A stretch of 64,000 bases of DNA from Oscillatoria salina IIICB1 (GCF_020144665.1 NZ_JAAHBQ010000038.1:1-64000), one strand, 5' to 3'. Shown: positions 1 through 8,206, counted from the stretch's first letter. Notes: generated from the letters alone by a model not told the origin. Translations and numbers: made by a program.

Positions 1-845
1 GATCGCAGCAGTGAAAAGAGGAGAAAAGAAAACACAGGTAAGTCGTTTTTTTAAAATTAGTCGCAACACGTTAGCTCTATGGCTAAAAAAAGAAAGAGAA
101 ACAGGAGACTATCAAGCCAGCCCACCTGTAAGAGTAGGAACTGAACCGAAAATTAAAGACCTAGAAAAATTTCGAGAATTTGCCAAAGAAAATAGTGGCA
201 AAACTCAAAAGCAAATGGCTCAATTATGGGGGTGTGGTGCGACGCAACAGAATATTAGTTATGCTTGCCGAAAACTGGGTATAAGCCGAAAAAAAAACTT
301 ATGGGTATCGGGAACGAGATGAAGAAAAAAGACGAGAATTTCTTCAAAAACTCGAAAAAATAGAGAAGAGCAGAAAAGTTTATGTAGATGAAGCAGGATT
401 TGATAATCGAGAGGATTACCCATATGGCTACAGCCCAATAGGGGAAAGATGTTATGCACTCAAATCAGGAAAAAAAAGAGAAAGAGTCAGTTGGCTATCA
501 GCATTAAAAGAAGGAAAATTATTGGCTCCTTTAACCTTTGATGGCTCATGTAATAGAGATTTATTTGAAGCCTGGTTAAAGAATTTTTTGCTGCCTGTGC
601 TAGAAACCGGAGACATTATTATTATTGATAATGCCAGCTTTCATAAAGGGGAATCTATTAAAGAACTTGTGGAAAGGGCTGGATGTGAAATTTGGTATCT
701 GCCTACCTATTCTCCCGATTTGAACAAGATTGAAAACTGGTGGGCTGTTTTAAAGACATGGATGAAACAGAGATTACACGAATTTCAAACCGTCAGAGAA
801 TGCGTGGATGCTGCCTTTAGGAATTGTCCTAACGTATGCGCGTAG
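1..845 (+). mobile_element. IS630-family insertion sequence, partial (left end outside window)
   Basis: The element is recognised from its transposase, whose reading frame is already open at base 1, so the left end lies outside the window. The right end cannot be placed exactly. The transposase stop codon at 843-845 overlaps the first codons of the next open frame, so the IS/host junction must lie very near 840-860. IS630 elements insert at TA dinucleotides, and several TA steps occur there. The terminal inverted repeats cannot be checked because only one end is visible. Confidence 0.75.
2..845 (+). CDS. IS630-family DDE transposase in two frames, 5' partial
   Basis: The enzyme would catalyse cut-and-paste transposition. 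The N-terminal part (open from base 2 to the stop ending at 322) is a helix-turn-helix DNA-binding region. The catalytic part lies in the +1 frame. The DDE residues are visible there: Asp codon 387-389 (YVDEAGF), Asp codon 627-629 (IIIDNASFHK) and Glu codon 732-734 (YSPDLNKIENWW). The frames meet at a run of nine A at 289-297. A one-base skip there, or transcripts with one A fewer, joins ISRKK to TYGYRERDEE without loss of conserved sequence. This suits programmed frameshifting or transcriptional slippage, as known for other two-frame IS elements, but a simple inactivating mutation is possible. The C-terminus (FRNCPNVCA) looks natural for the family. Confidence 0.8.
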
Positions 846-1678
846 CGCTATATCTCGATGGCATTGGTCAAGCTGAATCCGAATATTTCCCAACAGTAGC
901 CCAATTTATCTCTCATTTGGCTACCCATTTACCAGATAATATTCTGATTATTAAAGGTTTGATTACTTACTCGCCGATGAATCGTCCCTTGACAAAAGGC
1001 AGAGTTCTTTCTTTTTTTTGGCGTTTAGCAGATCGCTTACAAAGTTCTAAATCCACAGGCATTTTTGGGGCTTTAATTGCTGCCACAATTAATATTCGCA
1101 ATACTTTAATTGTTACTGTTTCTGCTGACCAACGCTACGGTCCAATTTATAATCAAGGAACAGCACAAGTAATGTATAACAGTTTAATTGCTCATGGCTA
1201 TCAATCTGGTAGTGGCGTACCAATTACTCTTCTAGGTTATAGTGGTGGCGGACAAATTGCTATGGGTACTGCACCTTATTTGAAACAAGCACTAGCTGCA
1301 CCAATTGAAGTTATTTCTATCTCCGGGGTCTTAAGTGGCAATATTAATATCTTAGAATTGGAGCATCTTTATCATCTGGTTGGCGAAAAAGATTTAGTTG
1401 AAAAGGAAGGAGCAATCTTTTTTCCACGACGCTGGCGGCTCTTTTTTTTATCCTATTGGAATAAAGCAAAACAACAAGGGAAAATTAGTTTTATTTCTTT
1501 AGGTGCTGTGGGTCATAATGGTGCTGGCGGTCCTTTCGATCCGAATCAATTTCTTCGTGATGGTCGCACTCATTTGCAGCAAACTGTGGAATTGGTTGCA
1601 GATATTATTCGAGGGCTACCTACTCGAAAAAAAAATACCGCCGTTAAAAAAAACGACAGTATTTCCAAAAAAAGGTGA
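836..1678 (+). CDS. alpha/beta-hydrolase-fold protein, probably 5'-truncated by the IS
   Basis: A 280-residue frame contains the nucleophile-elbow motif GYSGGG (about residues 134-139, ITLLGYSGGGQIAMG). It is followed by hydrolase-like strands and a late His (LGAVGHNGAGGPF) that could complete a Ser-Asp-His triad. The first codon lies inside the end of the IS630 transposase, there is no ribosome binding site, and the frame opens directly into conserved-looking sequence (VALYLDGIGQ). I infer that the true N-terminus was removed or displaced by the insertion. Substrate is unknown; esterase or lipase activity is only inferred from the fold. The Lys-rich tail (RKKNTAVKKNDSISKKR) ends just before a convergent gene. 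Confidence 0.55.
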   Translation: MRVALYLDGIGQAESEYFPTVAQFISHLATHLPDNILIIKGLITYSPMNRPLTKGRVLSFFWRLADRLQSSKSTGIFGALIAATINIRNTLIVTVSADQRYGPIYNQGTAQVMYNSLIAHGYQSGSGVPITLLGYSGGGQIAMGTAPYLKQALAAPIEVISISGVLSGNINILELEHLYHLVGEKDLVEKEGAIFFPRRWRLFFLSYWNKAKQQGKISFISLGAVGHNGAGGPFDPNQFLRDGRTHLQQTVELVADIIRGLPTRKKNTAVKKNDSISKKR

Positions 1679-1694
1679 ATGTATATACTTAAAT

Positions 1695-2306
1695 TTACCA
1701 AAGTGCGCGGATCGCCGGTTGAACTTGTTGGCGTTCCTCCCTTACTTCTCGCACTTGTTCAACTTCTTCTCGAACTTCAACTTGTTCTCGGACTTCAGGA
1801 ACAGTTGTTCTTTGTCTGACTCGGGTTTCTTCTTCAATTACTACTCGTTGGCGAACTGTACCTGTTTGCTGTTGTGTCTCAACTCTAGTTTCTGCCGCAC
1901 GAGTACGCATTCTCGCTTCTAGGGCTGCACTACTCGACTCGGAAACTCGCACCGCCGAACGTCCTGCGAGAGTTACTTCTTGGGCTGCATAAACCATCTC
2001 CCCGTCTTCTTCCATCCCTCGGACGCTAAAGGCTACATCCATTTCTCGTCTTAATCCTAGCTCGATCTGATCGAGTTTGGAAATTCTGATATCTTTTAGG
2101 TCGCCATCTTCGGTTCTTATCCGGACGATATTACCGACAATCTCTTCGATTTCGCCTTCAATTGTCATGGTTTCACCATTTTCCACTTGACTGATAAGCT
2201 GGTTGTCAGGGGTGGAAACATCGGGAAGAGCGATCGCTGCTTCTGTTGCTCCTAGAGAAAGGATCGCAGCTAATCCTACTTTGGCGATAATTTGACGTTT
2301 TAACAT
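1695..2306 (-). CDS. exported hypothetical protein with Glu/Arg/Val-rich tail
   Basis: The 203-residue protein begins with a Sec-type signal peptide (MLKRQIIAKVGLAAILSLGATEAAIA). A small domain at about residues 45-115 looks beta-rich (MTIEGEIEEIVGNIVRIRTEDGDLKDIRI) and could be an OB-like fold. The C-terminal 80 residues are a highly charged low-complexity stretch alternating Val, Glu, Arg and Gln (REQVEVREEVEQVREVREER), likely helical or coiled coil. I do not recognise a named family. It is convergent with the hydrolase gene, with only 16 bases between stops. It probably acts in the periplasm or envelope. Confidence 0.6.
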   Translation of the reverse strand: MLKRQIIAKVGLAAILSLGATEAAIALPDVSTPDNQLISQVENGETMTIEGEIEEIVGNIVRIRTEDGDLKDIRISKLDQIELGLRREMDVAFSVRGMEEDGEMVYAAQEVTLAGRSAVRVSESSSAALEARMRTRAAETRVETQQQTGTVRQRVVIEEETRVRQRTTVPEVREQVEVREEVEQVREVREERQQVQPAIRALW

Positions 2307-2574
2307 CCGTTCGCTACCTCACATCTACAATTTTTCCAGACGCAATCGCTCGTTTAAAAGATTCACGCGATCGCGTCTTATCCTTAATCTAAATTACCAG
2401 AACTAATTTTACTCGACTCTGTTGGTAATTTAACTTCGGATTGATATAGCATAATCTATAAAAGTCAATAGTTTATTTTTAGCTTGAGCTTTGACTGCGA
2501 ACATCTACCTTAAGAGAGGAGTCTAAAATCTTAGTTGAAGCTAAAAATTTCCTGAGAACTTAAAAACGATCGAA

Positions 2575-3204
2575 ATGGTAACAGATAAAGGCAAGTTTAA
2601 GAATTTTCTGCGGCTTTGTTGTCATGCAGCTATACCGTTAATTTTTTTCCCACCGCAGGTAGAAGCATCAGCCATAAATTCTAACGGCGATCTTGCTACC
2701 AACAATATCCTACCTGCAATCCAAATACCAGAGACAAACATACCCGAATTACCACCTCTAGGTGAAGCGGATGAATATCTTCCTCGAGAAGAAAATTTTT
2801 CTGAACCTGTTTCTGTTGTTACTCGTTTAGTCATTAAATTAGGATCGCGTCGTGTTTATGTTTATCAAGGTAAAAATGAACTTGTCAGCTATCCAATCGC
2901 GATCGGTAGGGCTGGCTGGGAAACTCCTACAGGTAGTTTTCAAGTAATGCAAAAAATGCGCGATCCGGTTTGGGAACATCCTTTAACAGGTGAGTTAGTT
3001 CCTCCCGGACCAAATAATCCTTTAGGCGATCGCTGGATCGGTTTTTGGACAGATGGAACTAATTATATTGGCTTTCATGGTACTCCTGACGAACAACTCG
3101 TCGGACAAGCAGTTTCTCACGGCTGCATCCGTATGTTTAACCAAGATGTTCGGGCTTTATTTGAAAAGGTAACTGTCGGAACTCCGGTTATTGTCGAACC
3201 TTAA
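2575..3204 (+). CDS. L,D-transpeptidase (YkuD family), exported
   Basis: This 209-residue enzyme is likely to form 3-3 peptidoglycan cross-links or attach proteins to the wall in the periplasm. The YkuD catalytic block is clear: a His at residue 168 (GFHGT), then the SHGCIRM signature with catalytic Cys at residue 184. The beginning of the domain (VTRLVIKLGSRRVYVYQGKNELVSYPIAIG) and the substrate-loop region (TPTGSFQVMQK) are also typical. Residues 1-33 form a hydrophobic export signal (LCCHAAIPLIFFPPQVEASA). No LysM or other wall-binding domain is present. It is a single gene separated by about 60 bases from the sulfur-carrier gene downstream. Confidence 0.9.
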   Translation: MVTDKGKFKNFLRLCCHAAIPLIFFPPQVEASAINSNGDLATNNILPAIQIPETNIPELPPLGEADEYLPREENFSEPVSVVTRLVIKLGSRRVYVYQGKNELVSYPIAIGRAGWETPTGSFQVMQKMRDPVWEHPLTGELVPPGPNNPLGDRWIGFWTDGTNYIGFHGTPDEQLVGQAVSHGCIRMFNQDVRALFEKVTVGTPVIVEP

Positions 3205-3266
3205 TTTAGTTACCAATTATCTGCTTTTATTAGTCATCAGTTCCTCATCCCAAATTTTAATTTCCC

Positions 3267-3524
3267 ATGACTAAACCTATTGAAATTACAGTTAAACTTT
3301 TTGCTGTTTACCAGGAAGTTTATAAGGTTCCAGAATTGAACTTACAATTTCCTCCTCAAACACCAGTTTCTACTGTTTTAGATCGTTTGCTATCCGAACA
3401 TCCCGAACTCGAAAAATGGCGCGATCTAACTCGTTTTGGCATTAATTTACAATTTGTTGAACCAGATCGACTTTTACAAGAGGGGGATGAAGTTGTTTTG
3501 ATTCCTCCGGTTAGCGGTGGCTGA
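3267..3524 (+). CDS. moaD: MoaD/ThiS-family sulfur carrier, MoaD-like
   Basis: This is an 85-residue ubiquitin-fold sulfur carrier ending in the C-terminal Gly-Gly that is adenylated and thiocarboxylated in the family (VVLIPPVSGG). It opens with ITVKLFAVYQEVY and has the middle segment LLSEHPELEKW, both typical of the small subunit of molybdopterin synthase. No other molybdenum cofactor gene is nearby. Its neighbour is threonine synthase, followed by a second carrier, so a role in sulfur transfer for amino acid synthesis cannot be excluded. The gene symbol is given by family resemblance only. Confidence 0.75.
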   Translation: MTKPIEITVKLFAVYQEVYKVPELNLQFPPQTPVSTVLDRLLSEHPELEKWRDLTRFGINLQFVEPDRLLQEGDEVVLIPPVSGG

Positions 3525-3527
3525 TTT

Positions 3528-3544
3528 TCACGTAGCCGCATTTA
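3528..3544 (+). repeat. dispersed 17-bp repeat, copy 1
   Basis: The sequence TCACGTAGCCGCATTTA occurs here and identically at 6113-6129. A 12-base inverted partial copy (TAAATGCGGCTA) lies at 42977-42988. All copies are in short intergenic spacers next to other small repeats, typical of dispersed cyanobacterial repeats. Confidence 0.7.
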
Positions 3545-3547
3545 ATT

Positions 3548-3574
3548 GTAGAGACGTTGCATTTTAGTCTCTAC
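3548..3574. repeat. hairpin, 8-bp arms
   Basis: GTAGAGAC at 3548-3555 pairs perfectly with GTCTCTAC at 3567-3574 across an 11-base loop. It lies just after the first sulfur-carrier gene. There is no T run after it, so it is more likely a dispersed hairpin repeat than a classical terminator. Confidence 0.6.
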
Positions 3575-3596
3575 ATCAGTTAAGAGTATCTCGTCT

Positions 3597-3638
3597 CCCA
3601 GTCCCCAATCCCCAATCCCCAGTCCCCAATCCCCAGTC
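3597..3638. repeat. heptanucleotide tandem repeat (CCCAGTC/CCCAATC), six units
   Basis: Six contiguous 7-base units alternate between CCCAGTC and CCCAATC without interruption. Short tandemly repeated repetitive sequences of this sort are characteristic of filamentous cyanobacteria. Related arrays are at 6176-6203 and near 45015-45035, and an inverted version lies inside the efflux-pump gene at about 46283-46325. Confidence 0.9.
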
Positions 3639-3648
3639 CTCAACTAAT

Positions 3649-3667
3649 CCCGACAAAAAAAGTCGGG
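3649..3667 (+). promoter_or_regulatory. hairpin upstream of thrC
   Basis: CCCGAC at 3649-3654 pairs with GTCGGG at 3662-3667 across an A7 loop, 70 bases before the preferred thrC start. A T6 run follows 15 bases later (GGCTTTTTTGTC). It could end transcripts from the sulfur-carrier gene or act in the thrC leader. No known riboswitch class was recognised. Confidence 0.4.
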
Positions 3668-3737
3668 TATGATTGACTGGCTTTTTTGTCTGTGTTACTA
3701 TCAGGCGACGAGAGATGGAAAAAGAGAGAAAACTAAG

Positions 3738-5042
3738 ATGACCCAGGCAATTGAAACCAAGAAAATCAAGACTACAGCCAACTTCGACAAGTTAATCTGT
3801 AAAGAATGCGGCGCAGAATACGAACCAAAGGCATTGCACGTCTGTGAGTTTTGTTTTGGTCCGTTGGAAGTAAGCTATAACTATGATGCGATTCGCACTC
3901 AGGTTTCTCGCGAAAGTATTGCTAAAGGACCAAATTCGATTTGGCGCTATCGCGATTTCTTACCTGTAGCCAGCGATAATTTCATCGATGTCGGTACGGG
4001 AATGACACCATTGGTGAAGTCGAACCGCTTGGCAAGACGCTTGGGGCTAAAAAATCTTTATATTAAAAATGATGCCGTAAATATGCCTACCCTGAGCTTT
4101 AAAGATCGGGTGGTATCCGTGGCTTTGAGTCGCGCTAGAGAATTAGGTTTTTCGACAGTTTCCTGCGCTAGTACGGGTAACTTAGCTAATTCTACCGCCG
4201 CGATCGCCGCTCACGCAGGTCTAGAATGTTGCGTGTTTATTCCTGCTGACTTGGAAGCTGGCAAAGTTCTCGGTACGCTAATTTATAATCCTACAGTTAT
4301 GGCAGTTAAAGGCAACTACGACCAAGTTAATCGCCTTTGCTGTGAAGTCGCCAATACACATGGTTGGGGATTTGTCAACATTAATTTACGTCCTTATTAT
4401 TCCGAAGGATCGAAAACATTAGGCTTTGAAGTCGCCGAACAACTCGGTTGGAAACTACCCGATCGCGTCGTCGTTCCCATCGCTTCAGGATCGCAATACA
4501 CGAAAATATATAAAGGCTTCCAAGAACTAATTAAAGTTGGTTTAGTCGAAGACAAAGAAGTTCGTTTCAGTGGCGCACAAGCAGAAGGTTGTTCCCCCGT
4601 CGCCCAAGCATACCAAGAAGAAAGAGACTTCGTCACCCCAGTTAAGCCGAATACGATCGCCAAATCAATCGCGATCGGCAACCCAGCCGACGGTGTTTAC
4701 GCCTTAGAAATAGCCAGAAAAACAAACGGTCAAATTGAATCCGTCACCGATGCCGAAATCGTCGAAGGAATGAAACTTTTAGCCGAAACCGAAGGTATTT
4801 TCACCGAAACCGCAGGGGGAACCACGATCGCCGTGCTGAAAAAACTTGCCGAAGCAGGTAAAATCGATCCCGACGAAACCACCGTTGCTTACATCACCGG
4901 AAACGGACTGAAAACCCAAGAAGCAGTCCAAGGTTACATCGGCGAACCCCTGACAATCGATGCTCAATTAGATAGCTTCGAGCGAGCTTGGGAACGGGCG
5001 CAAACCCTCGAACGCCTAGAATGGCAACAAGTGTTAATCTAG
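3738..5042 (+). CDS. thrC: threonine synthase
   Basis: The enzyme converts O-phosphohomoserine to L-threonine with pyridoxal phosphate in the cytosol. The 434-residue product begins with a zinc-ribbon-like segment (CKECG...CEFCFG, about residues 18-40), common in this subgroup. The PLP-binding lysine is in LSFKDRVVS, and the phosphate-binding loop follows as ASTGNLANS. The late segment GGTTIAVLKKLAEAG and the ITGNG motif also fit. I chose ATG 3738 (MTQAIETKK) because the 23 residues encoded upstream from 3669 overlap the hairpin leader and do not look like protein. A sulfur-carrier gene follows 64 bases downstream. Confidence 0.93.
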   Translation: MTQAIETKKIKTTANFDKLICKECGAEYEPKALHVCEFCFGPLEVSYNYDAIRTQVSRESIAKGPNSIWRYRDFLPVASDNFIDVGTGMTPLVKSNRLARRLGLKNLYIKNDAVNMPTLSFKDRVVSVALSRARELGFSTVSCASTGNLANSTAAIAAHAGLECCVFIPADLEAGKVLGTLIYNPTVMAVKGNYDQVNRLCCEVANTHGWGFVNINLRPYYSEGSKTLGFEVAEQLGWKLPDRVVVPIASGSQYTKIYKGFQELIKVGLVEDKEVRFSGAQAEGCSPVAQAYQEERDFVTPVKPNTIAKSIAIGNPADGVYALEIARKTNGQIESVTDAEIVEGMKLLAETEGIFTETAGGTTIAVLKKLAEAGKIDPDETTVAYITGNGLKTQEAVQGYIGEPLTIDAQLDSFERAWERAQTLERLEWQQVLI

Positions 5043-5106
5043 TAAATTGTTTGCTTGACAACTTCAAAAACTATAATCTTTTAATTCACGAAGAGAGCGA
5101 TCGTCT

Positions 5107-5382
5107 ATGGCTGTTAAAGTATTAATTCCCACCGCGTTGCAAAAATTCACCGAAAATCAAGCAGTAATCGAAGCTACAGGTACTAATGTAGCCGAATTAC
5201 TCGACGCTTTAGAAACAAGTTGTCCCGGTTTCAAAGGACGACTGCGCGACGAAAGCGGACAACCGCGCCGCTTTTTGAACTTATACGTCAATAGTGAAGA
5301 TATTCGCTTTCTCGACGGAACCAAAACCCAACTTAATGACGGCGACGAAGTTAGCATCGTTCCTGCGGTAGCTGGTGGTTGA
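5107..5382 (+). CDS. MoaD/ThiS-family sulfur carrier, CysO-like
   Basis: This is a 91-residue ubiquitin-fold carrier ending in Gly-Gly ([10 protein letters not shown]). The block [18 protein letters not shown] followed by [11 protein letters not shown] matches the CysO-type branch, whose C-terminal thiocarboxylate donates sulfur for cysteine synthesis in actinobacteria. It starts 64 bases after thrC, is co-oriented with it and probably co-transcribed. This suggests a sulfur-relay link to the homoserine/threonine or cysteine/homocysteine branch. The partner synthase is not in the window. It differs clearly from the other carrier at 3267. Confidence 0.8.
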   Translation: MAVKVLIPTALQKFTENQAVIEATGTNVAELLDALETSCPGFKGRLRDESGQPRRFLNLYVNSEDIRFLDGTKTQLNDGDEVSIVPAVAGG

Positions 5383-5394
5383 AAAGGAAAAGTA

Positions 5395-5414
5395 GGGTGG
5401 GCAACAGCCCACTC
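5395..5414. repeat. hairpin repeat GTGGGC-AACA-GCCCAC
   Basis: GTGGGC at 5397-5402 and GCCCAC at 5407-5412 form a perfect 6-bp stem with a 4-base loop, extended by imperfect pairing on both sides. This GGGTGGGC...GCCCAC type of palindrome is widespread between cyanobacterial genes. It sits 15 bases after the sulfur-carrier stop and may also protect or end the thrC transcript. Confidence 0.65.
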
Positions 5415-5553
5415 TGCTTAACTTTGGGTAAAATAGGATATTCTAGTTGCACTCTAGAAGTGTCAAGCGTCGCAAATCAATCAATTGAATTACTTGAAAG
5501 TAATATTTCTCAACGGCTAAAACAACGCAACTACAAACCTATCGTTATTAAAA

Positions 5554-6072
5554 ATGGCAGAAGAGAACAACCAGAACCAAGAAAAAGAGCAAAATAATCA
5601 ACAGCAAGCTGACGAAAAAACAGCGAAAGCTCAAGCTGCTAAAGAAAAGAAAGCTGCTGCTGCGAAAGCGAAAGCGAAAGCGAAAAAAGAAAAGCCTCCT
5701 GCACCAGAAGATAAACCTTTTCCTCAGTTTATCGAAGAAGAGTATAAACCCGCCCTGAAAGAGGCACTTGCTCAACAAGGTATCGAAGATATCGAACTAA
5801 CTTTTACTAAAGATAAACTGCCGATTGTCGGAGCTGGTAACGATGAATGCTGGCAAGTTATTGGCAATTGGCAAAATGGAAAACGACAGTTTAATGTTTA
5901 TTTCCTGGAAGAAGATATCAAAGGACAAAAAGCATTTTCTTGGGCGGTTAACGGTCGTAAACCCAGCACAATCGAATCGTTTATGATTGACGAACGTCGG
6001 ATAAATTTAGACTTGTTAGTTTTTTATACTTTGCAACGCTTAAACGGTCAAAAGTGGCTCGTAAGAAATTAA
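5554..6072 (+). CDS. DUF2996 family protein
   Basis: The 172-residue protein has a low-complexity N-terminus rich in Gln, Glu, Lys and Ala (about residues 1-50, including alternating AKAKAKAK). A conserved domain follows from about residue 55 (EDKPFPQFIEEEYKPALKEAL). The segments ECWQVIGNW, QFNVYFLEEDIKGQKAF, KPSTIESFMIDER and QRLNGQKWLV match the DUF2996 family of cyanobacteria and plastids as I recall it. The molecular function is unknown. There is no signal peptide or membrane segment, so it is probably cytosolic or thylakoid-associated. Confidence 0.85.
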   Translation: MAEENNQNQEKEQNNQQQADEKTAKAQAAKEKKAAAAKAKAKAKKEKPPAPEDKPFPQFIEEEYKPALKEALAQQGIEDIELTFTKDKLPIVGAGNDECWQVIGNWQNGKRQFNVYFLEEDIKGQKAFSWAVNGRKPSTIESFMIDERRINLDLLVFYTLQRLNGQKWLVRN

Positions 6073-6112
6073 TTTTTGCTCCATCGGGGACAAGTTTTTC
6101 AGTTACCAGTTA

Positions 6113-6129
6113 TCACGTAGCCGCATTTA
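6113..6129 (+). repeat. dispersed 17-bp repeat, copy 2
   Basis: Identical to the copy at 3528-3544. Both lie at the start of spacers that also contain CCCAATC heptamer arrays, so the two repeat types may travel or accumulate together. Confidence 0.7.
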
Positions 6130-6175
6130 CCAGTTGATACTTTAATTCTTCCTTGTCTTCCCCCTCTTCCCCATC

Positions 6176-6203
6176 CCCAATCCCCAATCCCCAATCCCCA
6201 ATC
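6176..6203. repeat. heptanucleotide tandem repeat (CCCAATC), four units
   Basis: Four exact units of CCCAATC occur here. The array touches the stop codon of the TM2-domain gene on the opposite strand, whose last codon position is 6202. Confidence 0.9.
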
Positions 6204-6750
6204 ACAGTTCTAAAAAGTTATAAATCACTACGCCATTAAGCGGATGATTTTCTATCCCAACATAACCCTTTGTGACCATTTCATTTAAAGCTGCTTCTAC
6301 TTGTTCAAAGCTAACTTCGGTATCGATAACTGCTTGCGTAACAGAAATTTTACCTCCGCGTACTTGAGCAGCTTTTGCCAACTCGATCATTAGTTGTTCT
6401 TTCGGTATATCCTGTTGAATAGGAGATTGTACTGGTGGTTGGTATTGATTGGTTGGTGAATATAGACTCGCACTGACCGCTTGATTGTATAAAGGTACGC
6501 CATTAGGTGCTAAACCCAGTCGGTTTCTGATTTTTAGGTTGTGTTCGTTGACCATGTTGGGAATCAAGACAAAATCAATAAATTGTCCGACTCCAAATAA
6601 ACCCCAAGTACACATCCACAAAAATCCGGAGGCAAGTTTTTTGTTATATAAGCGGTGGAGTCCTCCGAGTCCAAAAAACCAACCTAGCCAAAATAAATAG
6701 CTGGTGCCAATATCGTTCATTTGTCGCTTTGATAGTAGAGAAAACTTCAC
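6202..6750 (-). CDS. TM2-domain membrane protein with C-terminal helical domain
   Basis: The 182-residue protein carries a TM2 domain at about residues 13-75: two hydrophobic helices joined by a short turn (SYLFWLGWFFGLGGLHRLYNKK and WMCTWGLFGVGQFIDFVLIPNMV). After a Pro/Gln-rich linker (about residues 95-115), residues 118-182 form a small domain (VRGGKISVTQAVIDTEVSFEQVEAALNEMVTKGYVGI) that looks like a winged helix. The fusion suggests a membrane-anchored sensor or adaptor, but the function is not known. It is a single gene, divergent from acsF. Confidence 0.75.
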   Translation of the reverse strand: MKFSLLSKRQMNDIGTSYLFWLGWFFGLGGLHRLYNKKLASGFLWMCTWGLFGVGQFIDFVLIPNMVNEHNLKIRNRLGLAPNGVPLYNQAVSASLYSPTNQYQPPVQSPIQQDIPKEQLMIELAKAAQVRGGKISVTQAVIDTEVSFEQVEAALNEMVTKGYVGIENHPLNGVVIYNFLEL

Positions 6751-6990
6751 TGTTGTCGGTTGCTACTCTTTAACCTTAGCTTGTTTCTCTGAAAGTTGAA
6801 CTAATCGCTTAATGTTACAGAATTTTACTAAAGCGTTGTAACTCTTAACGAAAACAGGTTTAATTACTACTTTAGAGATTGGTAGACTTAAACCGAGCCG
6901 AGGAATAAGCAACGAGGAGATTGGCTAAAGCAAATTGGTCGCGCCAAATCGCCAGCACGAAGATAAAAAACCAGAAGGAAGCAAAAAGAT

Positions 6991-8067
6991 ATGGTAAATA
7001 CGCTTAAAAAACCAGATTTTGAAGAAATTCGACCGGGGATTAAAGCCCCAACTAAGGATACATTACTGACACCGAGGTTTTATACGACTGATTTCGATGA
7101 GATGGCGAAGATGGATATCTCGCCGAATGAAGATGAGTTGATGGCGATTTTAGAAGAGTTTCGCGCTGATTATAATCGCTATCATTTTGTCCGGGATGAG
7201 GAGTTTAATCAATCTTGGGATTGTATTGATGGCGAAACTCGTCGCTTGTTTATTGAGTTTTTGGAGCGTTCTTGTACGGCGGAGTTTTCTGGTTTTCTAC
7301 TGTATAAGGAGTTGGGACGGCGGTTGAAGGAGAAAAATCCTCCTTTGGCTGAGTGTTTTACGCTGATGTCGCGAGATGAAGCGCGTCACGCTGGTTTTTT
7401 GAATAAAGCGATGGCAGATTTCGATCTGTCGTTGGATTTGGGATTTTTAACCAAAAATAAGAAATATACCTTTTTTAAGCCGAAGTTTATCTTTTACGCT
7501 ACTTATCTGTCGGAGAAGATTGGTTATTGGCGTTATATCACGATTTATCGCCATTTGGAAAAGCATCCAGAAGACCGCGTTTATCCGATTTTCCGCTTCT
7601 TTGAAAATTGGTGTCAGGATGAAAATCGCCACGGTGACTTTTTTGATGCGATTATGCGATCGCAGCCGGAAATTTTACGGGATTGGAAAGCGAAGTTGTG
7701 GTGTCGTTTCTTCTTGCTGTCGGTGTTCGTGACGATGTATCTTAACGATATTCAGCGTTATGGGTTCTATGCGGCAATTGGTTTGGATGCTCGTAGCTAC
7801 GATAAGGAAGTGATTGAGAAGACAAATGATACCGCAGGACGAGTTTTCCCGGTGATTTTGGATGTGCATAATCCGGAATTTTACGATCGCCTGGAAGTTT
7901 GTGTCAAAAATAACGAGCAGCTACGCGCGATCGCTGATTCTCAAACACCGAAATTCTGGCAGTTGTTCCGTAAGTTACCTTACTACGTCTCAAATGGCTG
8001 GCAATTCTTGCGTTTGTATTTGATGAAGCCGATTGATGCTACTGCTACTCACGGTGTCGTACGGTGA
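6991..8067 (+). CDS. acsF: Mg-protoporphyrin IX monomethyl ester (oxidative) cyclase
   Basis: AcsF forms the isocyclic ring of protochlorophyllide in chlorophyll synthesis, using O2 and a di-iron centre. The 358-residue product has the usual length and family sequence from the start ([24 protein letters not shown]). Likely metal ligands are seen in [16 protein letters not shown], in DEARHAGF (ExxH) and in DENRHGDFF. The 240-base spacer upstream is long enough for a regulated promoter, but I could not assign a site. The stop codon directly abuts a TnpB-derived fragment, so the last few codons (ATHGVVR) may have been affected by that insertion. Confidence 0.95.
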   Translation: MVNTLKKPDFEEIRPGIKAPTKDTLLTPRFYTTDFDEMAKMDISPNEDELMAILEEFRADYNRYHFVRDEEFNQSWDCIDGETRRLFIEFLERSCTAEFSGFLLYKELGRRLKEKNPPLAECFTLMSRDEARHAGFLNKAMADFDLSLDLGFLTKNKKYTFFKPKFIFYATYLSEKIGYWRYITIYRHLEKHPEDRVYPIFRFFENWCQDENRHGDFFDAIMRSQPEILRDWKAKLWCRFFLLSVFVTMYLNDIQRYGFYAAIGLDARSYDKEVIEKTNDTAGRVFPVILDVHNPEFYDRLEVCVKNNEQLRAIADSQTPKFWQLFRKLPYYVSNGWQFLRLYLMKPIDATATHGVVR

Positions 8068-8206
8068 CATCCTCTTCGTATTGACATTCAGGACAAGAAT
8101 GTACTCTATCTGAGTGTTCTTTCCTCACCGTGATTCCACAGTTAGGACAAGTTTGAGAAGTTCCTTTGTGGTTTACTTCTCCCACAAATACCCCTCTCCT
8201 GTTAAA
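8048..8206 (-). pseudogene. TnpB C-terminal fragment (IS200/IS605-type remnant)
   Basis: On the minus strand this stretch encodes RRGVFVGEVNHKGTSQTCPNCG, then [14 protein letters not shown]. That is the four-cysteine zinc ribbon at the end of IS200/IS605 TnpB proteins (CPNCG...CPEC). The upstream RuvC-like catalytic region of TnpB is absent, and no terminal ends are recognisable. The minus-strand frame stays open to 8404, but the part beyond 8206 is unrelated and overlaps the ketosynthase gene. The fragment overlaps the last codons of acsF. Confidence 0.7.

Noticed and set aside
1503-1922. Plus-strand frame overlapping the hydrolase and the exported Glu/Arg-rich protein
   Set aside because: It is out of frame with the hydrolase and antisense to the exported protein; its Phe/Leu/Ser-rich product is the mirror of the Glu/Arg-rich tail.
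3649-3740. Riboswitch upstream of thrC
   Set aside because: There is only one short hairpin; no conserved core of a known amino-acid or cofactor riboswitch was seen.
5379-5597. 72-codon frame after the CysO-like carrier
   Set aside because: It contains a dispersed hairpin repeat and overlaps the DUF2996 start; the composition is not protein-like.
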